Assembly: GCA_022661535.1 (NCBI GenBank)
Contig: JAKULF010000001.1
Span: 3,968,001 to 4,032,000, forward strand
DNA: 64,000 bases
Reading direction: 5' to 3'
Source of the DNA: Eutypa lata
Taxonomy: Eukaryota; Ascomycota; Sordariomycetes; Xylariales; Diatrypaceae
The translations under genes were made by a program, and so were the position numbers. Shown one piece after another: positions 1 through 12,773 of the stretch. Under the pieces are notes generated by a model. The model was not told the DNA's origin. It worked only from the letters and a program-made list of their open reading frames with translations, and did not search any database. Position 1 is the stretch's first letter; each line of letters starts with the position of its first letter.

Positions 1-1867
1 AGGTTTTAATTAAACCCAACCAATTCTTGAATGCTCAGAACGTCAACGTCTTTGACATTGAATTAAGACTTGTGATAAGCGATCGCGCATTTGCTTTTCA
101 CGGACACATCTCAAGTCTTCGTTGATGTGCGACGACTTGATATTATTGTCGTTGGCTTTAGTATTGTTATCGGATGCACTTTATGATCCAATGATATTTA
201 GCAGGTAAATGAAGGATTTCCAGATTCTAATTTCTAATCACATTCCAACACTCCTAATTTGTCGCTATTGTCTTACATTGCTTGTTATATTCTATCTTTA
301 TCTCAATTGCCCAGACACATGTGTAGTGCACAGGACAACATCCATTGTCAGGACAGCCAGCAGAACTGGCACGGGAACCAGACACAGCAGCGCACAGCAA
401 AGAGCCATCAAAGCTAAAGCACAGACGCACGCACAATCTATAGCTACGTTGTAGCTGGCTGGGTGGTCATGACCTTCAACTGAATGATTACAAGTTGAAG
501 AACAACACAGCCAACAATTGGTAGTTCATGGCGGCAACATTGAAACTAATTTGTCGCTGAACCCCTCGTCTCACTCCAACCCTCCCACCACCAACTTTCC
601 AGTCATCATCATTCACTATCCATCCTAGTCACCACCATTATCACCCACCAATCTAAAACCTGTGCGACAGACATTTCAACTCTCTGTTTCTGTCTATCTG
701 TGTATGTGCATGAGTGTCTGTGTAAGTGTGTCGGGGTGTAAATAAGGCTGTCGCTGCTACCTGTCTGGTTGATCCCAAATACAGGTCCAGCACGTTGTAC
801 AATAACAGCGACGCAACAGTGACAGCTTACTTATACATTTACTGCGCTCAACTCCATCCTTCCCGTTTTCTCTTATTACAGACCATACCAACCGCACATT
901 ACCCCCAAACTTTTGTTGCAGCCGCCCGTTCATTGCACACCCATGTTGTCCGACATCAGACCCTAACGTCTAACATCATATTCTAGTTAGAGCGGATCCA
1001 TTGTGCCAGCCGTATGCAAGCAACTTTGTCATTTTGAAGAGCAAGCCGAGTTGTCTTTGACTTCTTGATATCTTTTGGACTTGTCGTTTCACCACTATAC
1101 TTGCCAGCCAACACCAACATCTCCACCGCTAACGCCCGCCCTTGCCTGCTGCCAAACATCGAATCTGTCGATTTGCCCTGTTGACTTTGAAACACCGAAG
1201 CCCAACTACATATTACATATTTGAATATATACGACCTGTTCCTTTTCTCAGGCTAGCCTGCGATTAACCCTCAAAACCACCACACTCTGACTATCGTACA
1301 CTGTTAGGGTATCTGTATTGAGGCATTTTGGTCTAAGCTACCATAAGAAGCCTCTTGATACCCGTTATACTTGAAGCCCCCGGTGGCGTTCTTAGAGAAA
1401 GCCCTTCACGATCTCGACCTCGACCTCGACCTCGACCTCGATCTTGACCTTAGTCGGTACCTACCTCAGAACAAAACCGAGTCTCATAGCGAATCGATTA
1501 ACAACAACCGAACCCTTTTTAAACATCCCAACCTCTTCTATGCGACGTACTTTGAAACTCCACGTAACTAATATCAAGTGTCCTTGCACGATATCGAAAT
1601 ATACGGGTCGTGGTCAACCGCGCCTATATTCTTACCCTTAATCACAATTCCCACAGACCAATTCTATCGAGGGTGATATCACAAGCTTGAGGCTGTCGGA
1701 CTACTCATCTGTCGGTCACCCAATTGTGCATGATTCAACCCTGGCGGTTGTCTGGCATATTGCACCCTGATTCCAAGGCCTGAGTTGCGACCTTGAGAGT
1801 TAAATCGTGGTGTCTAGTGACCGGATCAGTGAAGATCGTTACAACGTTGGAATTGATCCAACAAGAC
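1..1867 (+). promoter_or_regulatory. 5' flank and leader of the RasGAP gene
   Basis: There is no convincing coding sequence here. From about 530 the plus strand becomes pyrimidine-rich, with many runs of C and T, as is usual for promoters and leaders of filamentous ascomycetes. The short open frames lack coding character. A CTCGAC hexamer repeat lies at 1411-1449. The transcription start cannot be placed from sequence alone. Confidence 0.5.
1411..1449. repeat. CTCGAC hexanucleotide microsatellite
   Basis: Four perfect CTCGAC units are followed by diverged copies (ctcgat, cttgac). The repeat lies in the non-coding leader of the RasGAP gene. It is in frame-length units of six, but no supported gene covers it. 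Confidence 0.85.
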
Positions 1868-4425
1868 ATGTCAGTCATGTTGCAAACACCTTCTCGGGCC
1901 TCAACGGCGTCTTCTTCCTCATTTCAGCCAATTTCTCGGCAAAACACCATGTCGTCTTCTCATGATGGTTCGCGGTCAGCCCGCCAGTCCAAGAGATATT
2001 CCATGTCAGCTTTATATATGTCAATGTCTGCCAATGAGACCGAGCTGGAAATCGAAGATGACTTGGCGAAGGGTAAGTGTTCTGCAACATTCCTCATCGG
2101 ACCTTACTAATACGATCATGTATAGCTCAAAAGATTTTGCGAGAACTCAAGGCCAAGATATCCTCACAATCGAAGAAGAACTTCGTGCTCGAGAAGGATG
2201 TTCGGTATCTTGACTCCCGAATCGCCCTGCTTATACAGAACCGCATGGCATTAGAGGAGGTGTGTGACGTGTTTGATTCATAAGCGTACACTGTGGCTAA
2301 TGAATGAATAGCAAAATGAAGTCGCAAGTCATCTCGAAGATGCGACAGACCTACAAGAAGGCGCCTTTCCCAACGATGAAAAGACCCAGAAATACGGCAA
2401 CCTGCTGTTCATATTACAATCCGAGCCGAGACACATCGCTCACCTATGCCGGCTGGTCTCCATGTCCGAGATCGACTCGCTTCTCCAGACCGTCATGTTC
2501 ACCATCTATGGTAACCAGTATGAAAGTCGTGAAGAGCATCTGCTCTTGACCATGTTTCAGGTATATACCCTGCTCTATCTGTCCTGAGTGCTTGCTTCGG
2601 TACTGATATACCTAGTCCGTCTTGACCTATCAATTCGACACCACCGCCGAATATTCGTCTCTGTTGCGCGCAAACACCCCTGTTTCTCGAATGATGACTA
2701 CATACACTAGGCGTGGACCAGGCCAGAGTTTCCTGCGGACGGTACTGGCTGATAGGATCAACAGCCTGATCGAGTTACAGGATCTCGATCTCGAGATCAA
2801 CCCCCTCAAGGTCTATGAGCGCATGTGTGAACAGATCGAGGAGGATACCGGCAGCCTCCCCCCTCATCTCCCACGAGGTATCACGGCCGAAGAGGCCGCT
2901 GAGAAGCCTCAGGTTCAGGCCATTATCGAACCTCGTTTGACAATGCTTACCGAAATCGCCAATGGCTTCCTGGCCACTATAATCGATGGCCTCGAGGAGG
3001 CTCCTTATGGTATCCGATGGATCTGCAAACAGATTCGAAGCTTGACTAAGAGGAAGTACCCTGATGCGAACGACCAAGTCATCTGTACGCTGATCGGAGG
3101 GTTCTTTTTCTTGCGATTCATCAATCCAGCCATCGTCACGCCGAAATCGTACATGTTGATTGATGGAGTACCTGCTGAGCGACCTAGACGGACGCTTACG
3201 CTCATTGCAAAGATGCTACAAAACCTTGCGAACAAGCCATCGTATGCGAAGGAACCGTACATGGCAAAATTGCAGCCATTCATTCAGCAGAACAAGGACC
3301 GGGTCAACAAGTTCATGTTGGATCTCTGCGAAGTCCAAGATTTCTACGAGAGCCTAGAAATGGATAACTACGTTGCCTTGTCCAAGAAGGACATCGAGCT
3401 CTCCATTACCTTGAACGAGATTTATGCCATGCATTCGCTAATCGAAAAACATACCAACGAGCTTTGCAAGGACGAGAATTCCCATCTTGCCATCATCGTT
3501 TCAGAGCTCGGACGTGGACCGGCCCAGGTACCACGTAAGGAGAATCGAGCTATTAACCTGCCGTTGTTTAGCAGATGGGAGACGGCAATCGACGACCTGA
3601 CAGCCGCCTTGGATATCACTCAGGAGGAAGTGTTCTTCATGGAGGCTAAATCGATTTTTGTGCAGATAATGCGTTCCATCCCTTCCACCAGCACGGTTTC
3701 CCGAAGACCACTACGCCTAGAGAGAATAGCCGATGCGGCAGCAACATCACGAAACGACGCGGTGATGGTGCGCAAAGGTATCAGGGCAATGGAGCTCCTT
3801 AGCCAGCTACAGGAGATGAAAGTGATCGATAAGTCCGACCACTTCAGTTTGTTAAGAGATGAGGTCGAGCAGGAACTGCAGCACCTAGGTTCCTTGAAGG
3901 ACGGTGTCATCGTTGAGACACATAAGCTCGAGGAGGTCTACAAGACGATTCGAGACCACAACGCCTATCTTGTAGGTCAACTTGAGACCTACAAGAGCTA
4001 TCTGCACAATGTGCGAAGTCAATCGGAAGGGAAAACCCGCAAGCAGCAGAAACAACAGGTTTTGGGTCCCTACAAGTTCACCCACCAACAGTTGGAGAAG
4101 GAGGGTGTTATCCAGAAGAGCAATGTCCCTGACAATAGGAGAGCCAATATCTACTTCAACTTCACCAGCCCTCTACCGGGAACTTTCGTCATCTCGCTCC
4201 ATTACAAGGGTGAGTCGGGCGATGAGACTACATTTCCAGGATCTTGCTAACCATTCTTATTTAGGTCGCAACCGTGGACTTTTGGAACTCGATTTGAAGC
4301 TTGACGACCTGCTCGAGATGCAGAAGGATAACCAAGATGACTTAGATCTGGAATATGTACAGTTCAACGTTACGAAAGTTCTGACCCTCCTGAACAAGCG
4401 GTTCGCTAGGAAAAAAGGGTGGTAA
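1868..4425 (+). CDS. Ras GTPase-activating protein (GapA/Gap1 type)
   Basis: Five exons: 1868-2072, 2126-2259, 2312-2560, 2616-4209 and 4265-4425. All joins keep frame and give 780 residues. The protein should stimulate GTP hydrolysis by Ras at the cell cortex and so control polarity and growth signalling. After a Ser-rich N-terminus (1-50) and a short charged helical stretch, the RasGAP domain spans about residues 170-450. It holds the signature [12 protein letters not shown] from residue 361. The C-terminal part, with [14 protein letters not shown] and YIYFNF-like strands, matches the RasGAP C-terminal domain shared with IQGAPs. No calponin or IQ motifs are present, so it is the short GapA/Gap1 form rather than an IQGAP. 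The start at 1868 is the first ATG in frame; ATG 1877 is possible. Confidence 0.93.
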
Positions 4426-5750
4426 TTAAATGACGTGTCAGCGGGTTCATCATGGGCTCTATCTGTGGACGACGGCCCGCGACGCATTTGTTTCAATGAT
4501 CTGGCGCGGCGTTAGGGCTAGGGCTTAAGTTACGACTTGATACCACTTTCTCATTGATATACCAGAGTCGTTTCGACTTATTCCGAGGGCCATTCGGGAC
4601 CCACGACATGCAACACACATTCTACGCATCTTCGTTTCGATACCTCCTCGCTTGTACTATTTCAACTCATTTACTATTTTCCACTTTATATTGTGATGGT
4701 TTTCCTTTACGAATCGTTCGGCAACCAAGTTGGAGTTGCAGTGGTTTCTCCAACAAATTGGTACCCTCTTCGTTACCTCCCGCCCCATATCCTGTTGAGT
4801 CACCTACATAGCAGGACGAACAACCGGTCGTTCGTATTATTGGCGGATTGGTGGCGGAGAAAGGGAACCGAGCTTGGTGCAGTCTCTCACAACCAGATAT
4901 TGTGGGGCTGCCTGGATTTTGGCTGGTCCGGTGGGCTTTTCTGTTTGCTGTTTGCAGCGTGTAGTGTATTCCAACATTGCTTAAGCGGCTACGTTGAGAG
5001 GTGATGATTTTCCTATCAAGTTTTCTATATACGGATAGGTTCGGCTTGAACAAGGCAGTCTCGAACAATAGCTTTAGGTTCCAGGGGTAGATGGCCCCAT
5101 ATTGGAGGTTGCTTGGACGTGGATAGATGAGCTTTATGAGTATTATATATGCGCTTAATGTAGAACGAGAAGCTTGCTTATACGATGACCGGCCAGGCAC
5201 GTAATCATATCCGCGCCTATTACAACCAGCCTTTGGAGCGTGATAGTGGAAGCTTTATTTTAGCCTGGGGGCAATGTAACCATGGTACGCACCCCGATGG
5301 AGACCATAGTTCCCGCTATTGTGTGTGGAGAAGGGGGATACGGAAGATCTCTCGGAATTCAACCGGGTTGGGGAATCGAGTTGGAGACGGACTTTTCTCC
5401 ACCAATTTCGAGGTAAAGGACACCGAATTGGCATCATGTAAACTAACCTCACGGAATTAGGGTGTCTCCCGATCTATATAAATAACCAGCGATTTTTAAC
5501 CCGGCACGGCACATTCCTTATAGTCCTTTATGGCCCTCCCATTACCAGCACCACTTTCCTACCTATCCGCCTGCCTGCATCATTCATTCCCCTTACACGT
5601 TACTACGAGTGTCGAAGATCTGCAAACGCGTCACCTGTTCACTATAGTCAGGTCTGTCCTCACTTATTCACCCCACAACACATCAAGCTGATAAGCAGGA
5701 GTTAAACAGCTAAGTTGAGCTGAATTAATTAAATCGAAACCAACTGCGAT
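4426..5750. other. Intergenic region between RasGAP and galactanase genes
   Basis: It holds the RasGAP 3' flank and the galactanase promoter. A 177-codon open frame on the minus strand (4667-5200) has no recognisable domain and poor coding character. It looks like a chance frame opposite the RasGAP 3' end. Confidence 0.5.
5475..5483 (+). promoter_or_regulatory. Candidate TATA box of the galactanase gene
   Basis: The sequence tatataaat lies about 270 bp upstream of the galactanase ATG. It is followed by CT-rich DNA suited to a transcription start and leader. This is a motif match only. Confidence 0.4.
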
Positions 5751-8032
5751 ATGCGGTTCCTTCTTCAACAGGGGTTTCTCGTCGCTGCGCTCGCATCGTC
5801 GTTGGCGGAGGCGAGCCTACAGATCGTCCCGGGTGGGACGTGGACTACTGTATGTGTACTATATAGTGTTCCTTTTTTTTTTTAGTTGTTCGGTATATTG
5901 TGTCTCTTCACACGTCTTGTGTTGTGTAATCCTATGTTGTCCGATACAACTCTGCTATCTGGCTTTTCAACATGTCATTGGTACCCGTTAATGCCTTTAT
6001 AAGTTGTCATATAACATAGATGTATTCATTTATCTTCACACGGTGTCACACACCCAGCCCCCTATCCCACCTTTCCTGTGTGTCTTTATAACACCCTTAA
6101 CTAAGTACTCGTACCTCCCTCATCCATCACCATCACCGCCGCCGCCACCGACTGACTACTAGCTAACCATCCACAACCCCCAAAAAGTCCAATGGCACGC
6201 ATCTGCAAGCCCACGGCCCCGGCGTCGTCGTTGAAGACGGCGTCTACTACCTGATCGGGGAGGACAAGACGGAGGGCACGTCTTTTCAGAACATCAACTG
6301 CTACTCGTCGCGCGACCTGGTGCAGTGGGAGTACGAGGGCGCGCTGCTCTCTCGTACCGCGTCGGGCGATCTGGGCCCCAGCCGCGTCGTCGAGAGACCC
6401 AAGGTCCTCAAGAATCCGCGCACGGGACAGTATGTCCTCTTCCTGCACATCGACTCGTCCAACTACGGCGAGGCCAAGGTCGGCATCGCCACGGGCGATT
6501 CCGTCTGTGGGAGCTATAGCTACCAGGGTAGCTTTCAGCCGCTGGACCATCAGAGCAGGGATATGGGCGTCTTCTGTGAGTGGATTATTTCCTTAATTCT
6601 TGACCCGTTCCTATCAATATCCCAATTAAATAAAAACAATCTTCCGAGAATGATAATCGGGAGCTCTTCATCCCCTGAAAATACATATTGCAACCTACCA
6701 TCTATCTATCTTTGGTCCCTCTCTGCCTGTTCAGTGATCTACGCAAATCGTCTAGCGGGGCAGGGAAGAGAAGGTAGAAAGGAAGGAAAGAAAGACCTCA
6801 TACTAATACCAACCCAACAATGCAGTGGACCCAGACACGGAGATAGGCTACCTGCTGAGCGAGGACCGGGAGAACGGCCTCCGCATCATGCAGCTGAGCG
6901 ACGACTTCCTCTCCGTCGAGTCCGAAGTCTACCTCTGGAGCGAGGCCATCGAGTCCCCGGCCCTCGTTAAGCGCGAGGGGCGCTACTAGTAAGCAATTTC
7001 TGGGGTTCTTCTTTTTCCCCCGTTTGTGGCTATGTAGCTTCAGTGCTTGAAGTTGCTGAAAGAGGCATGTTTGGGAACAAGAATTCTTGAACAACTCCTA
7101 CACCTCGCTAGAATGTCTATACAGAGGGCTTACTAACATGCTGCAGTATGTTCGGTAGCCATCTGACGGGGTGGAACGCCAACGACAACGTCTACTCAAC
7201 TTCGACGAGCATCAGCAGCGGCTGGTCGTCCTGGAAGGAGTTCGCCCAGGACGGGAGCAACACCGTAAGCAACTTTTGTGGTTTATTTTATGCCCTCCGT
7301 AGCTAGCTTCCGTGTTTGAAGTTACAAAAAGGGGCATGTTCGGGAGAAAAGTGTTCCAGACCATGTCCCACATCGCCTGAATAACTACAAGGAGAAACTA
7401 CTAACCTTAGATATTTGCAGTACACGAGCCAGACAAGCTACATCCTCCCTATCGGCGGTGACTCCGGAAGCGGCGCCTTCTACCTTGGCGACCGCTGGGT
7501 CCCCAGCAACCTCGCCGCCAGCACGTACATCTGGCTGCCCCTGAACATCGACGGGGAGACGGTATCCATGGACGACTTCGTCTCGTGGGTCCCGAACGTC
7601 GACGGCGCCGCCGCGGGGGAGGAGTGGGCTGCCCCGCCCGCCGAGACCCAGTACGAAGCCGAGGCCGCGGCGTACGGCGGCGCGGCCCGCGACGTGTCGT
7701 GCGGGAGCTGCTCGGGCGGCACGGCGGCCGGCTACATCGGCGGGCCCGACGGCGGGTCCGTCTCCATCGGCGGCATCCAGAGCGACGTCGACGGGCTCAC
7801 CACTGTGCGCGTCAAGTTCCTCAACGGCGACGCGGCCACCCGCTACGCGGACGCCGTCGTCAACGGCGGGGCCCCGCAGAGGCTCGCGTTCGTCCAGGCC
7901 ACTGGGAACCCGGCCAGCAGCGTGCTGAATGCCCAGTTGAGGCGGGGGTCCGATAATACGATCGTGATCCAGGGCCTCGGGGACGGGAGTTGGGGTCCCG
8001 ATGTTGATCGCTTGATGGTGCCTGTTTCGTGA
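5751..8032 (+). CDS. Secreted GH43 (subfamily 24-like) exo-beta-1,3-galactanase with CBM35
   Basis: Five exons: 5751-5849, 6188-6575, 6826-6988, 7147-7264 and 7421-8032, giving 459 residues. A signal peptide (MRFLLQQGFLVAALASSLAEA) is followed by a five-bladed-propeller GH43 domain (about 23-320). A C-terminal CBM35-like beta-sandwich lies at about 331-457. Motifs HLQAHGPGV, YYLIGEDK, VVERPKVL, YLLSEDR and ESPALV match the subfamily that releases galactose from beta-1,3-galactan of arabinogalactan proteins. By analogy with the characterised Phanerochaete enzyme, E102 and E205 are the conserved acids and Q260 (YTSQTSYI) is the residue taking the base role. The first intron (338 nt) is long for this gene, and its 3' end is the least certain join. 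The last exon is much more GC-rich than its surroundings. Confidence 0.9.
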
Positions 8033-9100
8033 TTTTTGATATTTGATATTTGATGTGGAAACTGAAGCTGATGGGACGCGGTCTGGTTGGTTAGTTTGTT
8101 TGTTAGTTAGTTAGTTAGTTCTCGATGTGTTTGGTTGTTTCTTCTTCAAGGATATAGTATATGGCCAACGGTGTAGCAGTGGACTTGAAGGAATTCCATA
8201 TACCTAGGTAGCCAAAGTCCAGACATCCAATGCAATATTAACTTCTGACATACCTTCACCTGCAGGTGCCTTTGGTTTTACTCTCAGTTACTCTGTGCTA
8301 ATCTGAAGCTAGAACCGTTCACGTTTTAATATATTGGCGACGATATATGAAGATATTCGATTAGGGGACGAGTACAGGAAGATTAGCCTAGGGCCTATTT
8401 GTCTTCTTTAAACATCTTGTTTCAGGATATGCGTAGTATAGTATTTGTAACTATAAAGTATGGGCTAGAGCTTTTGGTGTATATGTCGACTAGCTGCCTA
8501 CTTAAGGTATAGGAGAAAACCCTAGCATCCACATCGTCACGATATTACTCGTGGTGGCAGGAGTCAAGGGGTGTCAATACTTGCCCCAGGGCTATATACC
8601 TTAAATTACGACCTTGGATTTCAGTCGTTTCCTGGTAGATTATGTAAATATACTCATTTCTTAAATCAGGTAGCTAGTGATATTTTGCCTCTAGGCTCTA
8701 GTCATTGTCCCATACTTTCCTGGGGATGTTTGCTAGCTGATCGATAATAGTACCGATTCACGCAAACATATATACTATTATCTCCCTATCATACGCACTT
8801 TATAGTGCGTAGTGCGGCAGCCACAAGCATGGTAAAATCCACTTCGGATCCCACAATTTTTATATGCTAGATATTGCTCGAAGTATTAACACCGGAGAAA
8901 TACAGCTGGTCGTTGCAATGTATCCGTTCAGTTTCATTGAATTTCTTCCCAAATCGACTACAGTGGACATATCTATCCATGTATCTTAAAACACATACTA
9001 TCTATTGAATATTCGACCTCTGCCAAAGGTAGAAAGGCCCACACTCTAAGTCTCCTTAACTGTGACTACTTCCTAGTCAACCTAGATTTTGCTAGACGCC
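8033..9100. other. Intergenic region with a TTAG repeat
   Basis: This is the 3' flank of the galactanase gene and the 5' flank of the rhodopsin-fold gene. A TTTG/TTAG tetranucleotide tract lies at about 8087-8120. The remainder is AT-biased, and I see no gene in it. Confidence 0.5.
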
Positions 9101-10294
9101 ATGGAGCTCGTGGAGCCCCGTTTATCCGCCGATTTGCACAGCAGACTCGTTGCCACATGCATCATCAGTGGGCTTTCTATTCTCGTCGTAGCCTTGCGCT
9201 TCTACTCTCGAACATTTACGCCTACGGGGCGCGGCTGGGACGACTGGTTCATTGTCGCAGCTTCAGGACTTGGATTCGTGCTAGTCATTCTCCTTGGCTA
9301 TGGTGCGTAATAAAATACTCGGCTCCGTGCCCATATGTCGTTCCTCGTTCATGACTAATATAGGCTGTTCTTAAGCATACTCGATAGTGCCTAAAGTCAA
9401 CAAGGATGTCGACCAAATGGTACCTGAAGTCGACCAAGACCAACTGGCTTTGATCTCTGCCTTTTTCAGTGTAAGTAGAACATACCCTGATCCTGGGTAG
9501 ACTCTTCAAACATCAAATATGCTAACTAAAGGAAAATCGTATAGGTCGTCTTCATACTCCACTGTCTCTTTGTAATCTGCATGTTGCTTATCAAGCTCAG
9601 CGTGTTGTGCTTCTACCTGCGCGTGTTCGTCCAGCACTGGCTGATAAGCCTGTGCAAAGTACTCGCATTTGTCTTCGTTTGTTGGTCTATAACAAACCTC
9701 GTGGCCCTGCTTAACATATGCAAGCCTCTCAAGACTTTCTGGGGGCGACCCCAAAAGCGGCAATGCAGAAACGAAGACAGTGTGAATATATGCATTTGTG
9801 TGTTCAGCGTATTTAGTGACATTGCACTTATTATCCTTCCCATGCCAACCGTGTGGAGACTGGAGATGAAGCGGAGACACAAGATCAAGGTAGCCGCTAC
9901 CCTGTCGTTGGGCATCGTGTGAGTCTATCTACCTGCGCCCCTATTGTCCAGATACCATCCGAGAGAATGTACTGAAAACAAGAATAGGGTGACGGGTGCT
10001 GCTATAATGCGGCTCAAGTTGTTGCTGGATGTGGACTTCCAGGGCGACATAACAAGGACGACCGGAAAGGCTATCCTTTACTCCGTCGTGGAACCCAATC
10101 TCGCCATCTTGTGCGTCAGTCTGCCAATGCTACACCCACTATACAGGAAATTACGGAGGGGTACCGACGATGTGATAGAACTTCAGCCTATACACGAGTC
10201 ATCACAAGACGCCACTACCGTAAATAGGGGGAGGGGCTCAGAGAATGGCGCGCTAGATTCAGCCGTCCACGTGGAGCCGGAAAGTCAGGTTTAG
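9101..10294 (+). CDS. Fungal rhodopsin-fold integral membrane protein
   Basis: Four exons: 9101-9302, 9376-9470, 9545-9918 and 9988-10294, giving 325 residues. It belongs to the large fungal seven-helix family annotated as rhodopsin domain-containing (Fung_rhodopsin). Hallmarks are helix 1 (IISGLSILVVALRFYSR), the GWDDWFIVA motif opening helix 2, and helix 3 (LLIKLSVLCFYLRVF). Near the end is the block YSVVEPNLAILCVSLPMLHPLYRKL, here in two parts around residue 250-275. The hydrophilic tail of about 50 residues is shorter than in many members. No retinal-binding lysine can be argued, so a light-sensing role should not be assumed. Relatives in plant pathogens include the PTH11-like receptors, but no CFEM domain precedes the helices here. 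Confidence 0.85.
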
Positions 10295-10648
10295 GGATAG
10301 ACGTTGAAGATGGAGGCCATATATATACTTGCTCATGTTGAACATTGGTAGTGCAGTACGCGGCGCCGGACGCAATTCGCGGCTGCTTCGATCTCCTATC
10401 GACTTGGAAAGCTCGACGCTTGAGCCGCTGCGTTGTGGAGCCGAGGACGTATACCTCGGTGAGAATCAACATCGTTAACCATAGCACGAAGGCAGATCTA
10501 TATTTGGGTGGTATCAATTAACGTATGGCTATGCGTGATCATTATAATACAATTATTTTATGGATCGCCCACTGGTATTTGGGGCCCACTAGTTAGTTAC
10601 GTGGCATCGTGTCTGCCTTTGGCGAACTTTATTCGAACCAATCCCCTA
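10295..10648. other. Convergent intergenic gap
   Basis: This is the 3' flank shared by the rhodopsin-fold gene (+) and the FAD oxidoreductase gene (-). I see no gene or clear terminator structure in it. Confidence 0.5.
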
Positions 10649-12773
10649 TCATTGCTTTATCTTCGGCAATTTGAACCCGCCCGGTACCCTTGTCTGGAAA
10701 ACACCAGAAGGGTCATATTTGGCCGCCGCTTCTCTCATTTTCGTGATGCTCTCCTCCCCATAGGTAGCAAGGGGATCTTGCGAGCTATGGCAGTAGTTGA
10801 GGTACCGGAAATCGACGTTGCCGTCGACGGATTTGGAATACGTTTCAATGTCTTCGACTGCGCTCTTGTATAACGGCAGCGCCCTTTGCGCCAACTCCGG
10901 GGTTTCAGACTGCAAGTGAAAACAGGTTAGCTTCGACCGTGCTCATTCGATTCAGCAGGTGCTGCTGTCAGGAGAGCGAGCTCTCTTACCTTCAGCATAC
11001 TTAGGAAGAGGACCGAGTCTTCTTGTACGCGGTCGAGCCCAAGTAGGTTACCGCCTCGAGCCGCGGAGTGTTTTGCGAAAGATGCGGGTAATGGTTGTCT
11101 ATTGTTCGGCGTCAGTGCTCGGTGTCATAACACCACTGACTCGTGACCACTTACATGATAAAGACGACCGTGAACTCGCCCTCAGGTACTAATGCCTTGA
11201 GGTCTTCGGCTAACCTCTCTAGCGTTTCGGGTACCTTCTTAATTATCCTCTCATCGAGCTTGAAGGTAAGAGTGAACCATGTATCGCTAGAACCCATCAG
11301 GTTAGTAAAGAACCGAATGAAAACAGATAACATTTTGGACGGGGAAACACGTACTGCTTTCCAGCAGGCAACTTGAACGAGGCCAACTCCTCGGCCACCG
11401 TCGTTCTCTTCATCAACTTCTGGCCAGATATCGCCATGAACTCTCTCAAGCACCCCGGATTCCTATCCCCGTCGAAGGTGGTCAAGGGAGCCATCGCGAA
11501 GATGTCCTTGACCTCGGGGGAACTCGTCCATAGTATGCCAATGTGACCATCGGGGTTCTCTGTCATGCCATGCACGAAATTGATGAACGCGGAGATGAGC
11601 GGGTCCGTGGCTGATTTGGGGAAGATGCACTTGCCGTCCCAGATCGGTGTTTGTTCGAACGTTCTCATATCGAATCTTGTGACCTGTTGTCACGTCGAGG
11701 GTTAGCTCAGATTTGACCTAGTAACAATTGCACCCGAGGTGAAGGGGGGATTGAGCCCACTTACGATTCCAAAGTTGTTTGACCCCCCTTTCAACACTCG
11801 GAAGAGGTCGCTGTTTGTTGTGGCATTGGCTTCGACGATACTACCGTCTGCTAATACAACCTCATAGTTCACAACTTGATCTATATATGCGTGTGAGCTT
11901 ACGAACAACCATAGGAGCCGGAATCTGGTTACTCACCACATGCAAAACCGTTCCGACATGAGAAAAATGTTAGGCCACCGCCAGTCAAGAAGCCCCCGAC
12001 ACCCCTAAGGACGACTAGTTAGTACATAGTTATATGAAATACAGCATCAGGATGGGTAAGAAAAGGATGTGCTACTTACACGAAACCCTCACGTGCGCCA
12101 TCTACCAGCCTGTCGTCTATCTCATTTAGTTAGCTATGTTCAAGACCAGACCATGGTGGAGTGCATGTGTTAATGAAGCCACAGGGAGACTACTCGTGCC
12201 GACGTCACTCACGTTTTTCCAATTCTATATAGACCTTCGACCATCTAGCACCTGGTTGTATTGACGCAAGCTTTGTGGTTGGATCATAAGTCACCTCTGT
12301 CATAAGCTCAAGATCAATAGTGACGCCTGACTCTATGTTGCTGGCTCCAGCCCAGCACATGTGACCTCCACTAAGGAACCGTTTCGTGTTAGTCTTATCA
12401 TGTTAAAGAGGTATAGATTGAATGCACTAAGTGGGTGTTTCCATGATTGAGAACTGAACATAAGACTGATTGACACTAACCTCCGGACTGCGAACGGGCA
12501 ACCATGTGTCCTGACTAGCGCTTTGACTGCCCTAGCGAGCTCCTCAGCATTTCTGGGTTGGACAAATGCCCATGGCCTAAGTCGTGAAGTAAGGGACCAA
12601 TATGAACCGACACGAGCTTCGTATGATTCTTGACTGGGAACGTGTAACACTGCGGCTAATCCTGCCTCTTTCAAGTTGAGGATGGCCCGTTCTGATGTAT
12701 CCATGGTCTTTTGCTGGTCGAAGGAATCATATGTGGGTAAGAATGGCGCTGGAAACATCTCAACTCCGCTCAT
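10649..12773 (-). CDS. FAD-linked oxidoreductase of the berberine-bridge-enzyme type
   Basis: Nine exons, in coding order: 12773-12481, 12370-12213, 12116-12080, 12004-11937, 11880-11765, 11683-11355, 11286-11155, 11098-10990 and 10909-10649. Together they give 500 residues. The N-terminal FAD_binding_4 domain has [13 protein letters not shown] and the RSGGHM motif, whose H101 is the expected covalent FAD attachment site. It also has [15 protein letters not shown], a Gly-rich [10 protein letters not shown] loop, and [12 protein letters not shown]. The C-terminal BBE block ends with FRYLNYC and [14 protein letters not shown]. No signal peptide is visible from this start, so it is probably intracellular. 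Upstream in-frame ATGs at 12800 and 12836 could extend it. Such enzymes oxidise alcohols, amines or secondary-metabolite intermediates; the substrate is unknown. It lies in the same orientation as the two peptide transporters upstream. Confidence 0.9.

Noticed and set aside
4667..5200. 177-codon open frame on the minus strand in the RasGAP 3' flank
   Set aside because: It has no domain, its composition is not coding-like, and there are no plausible splice partners.
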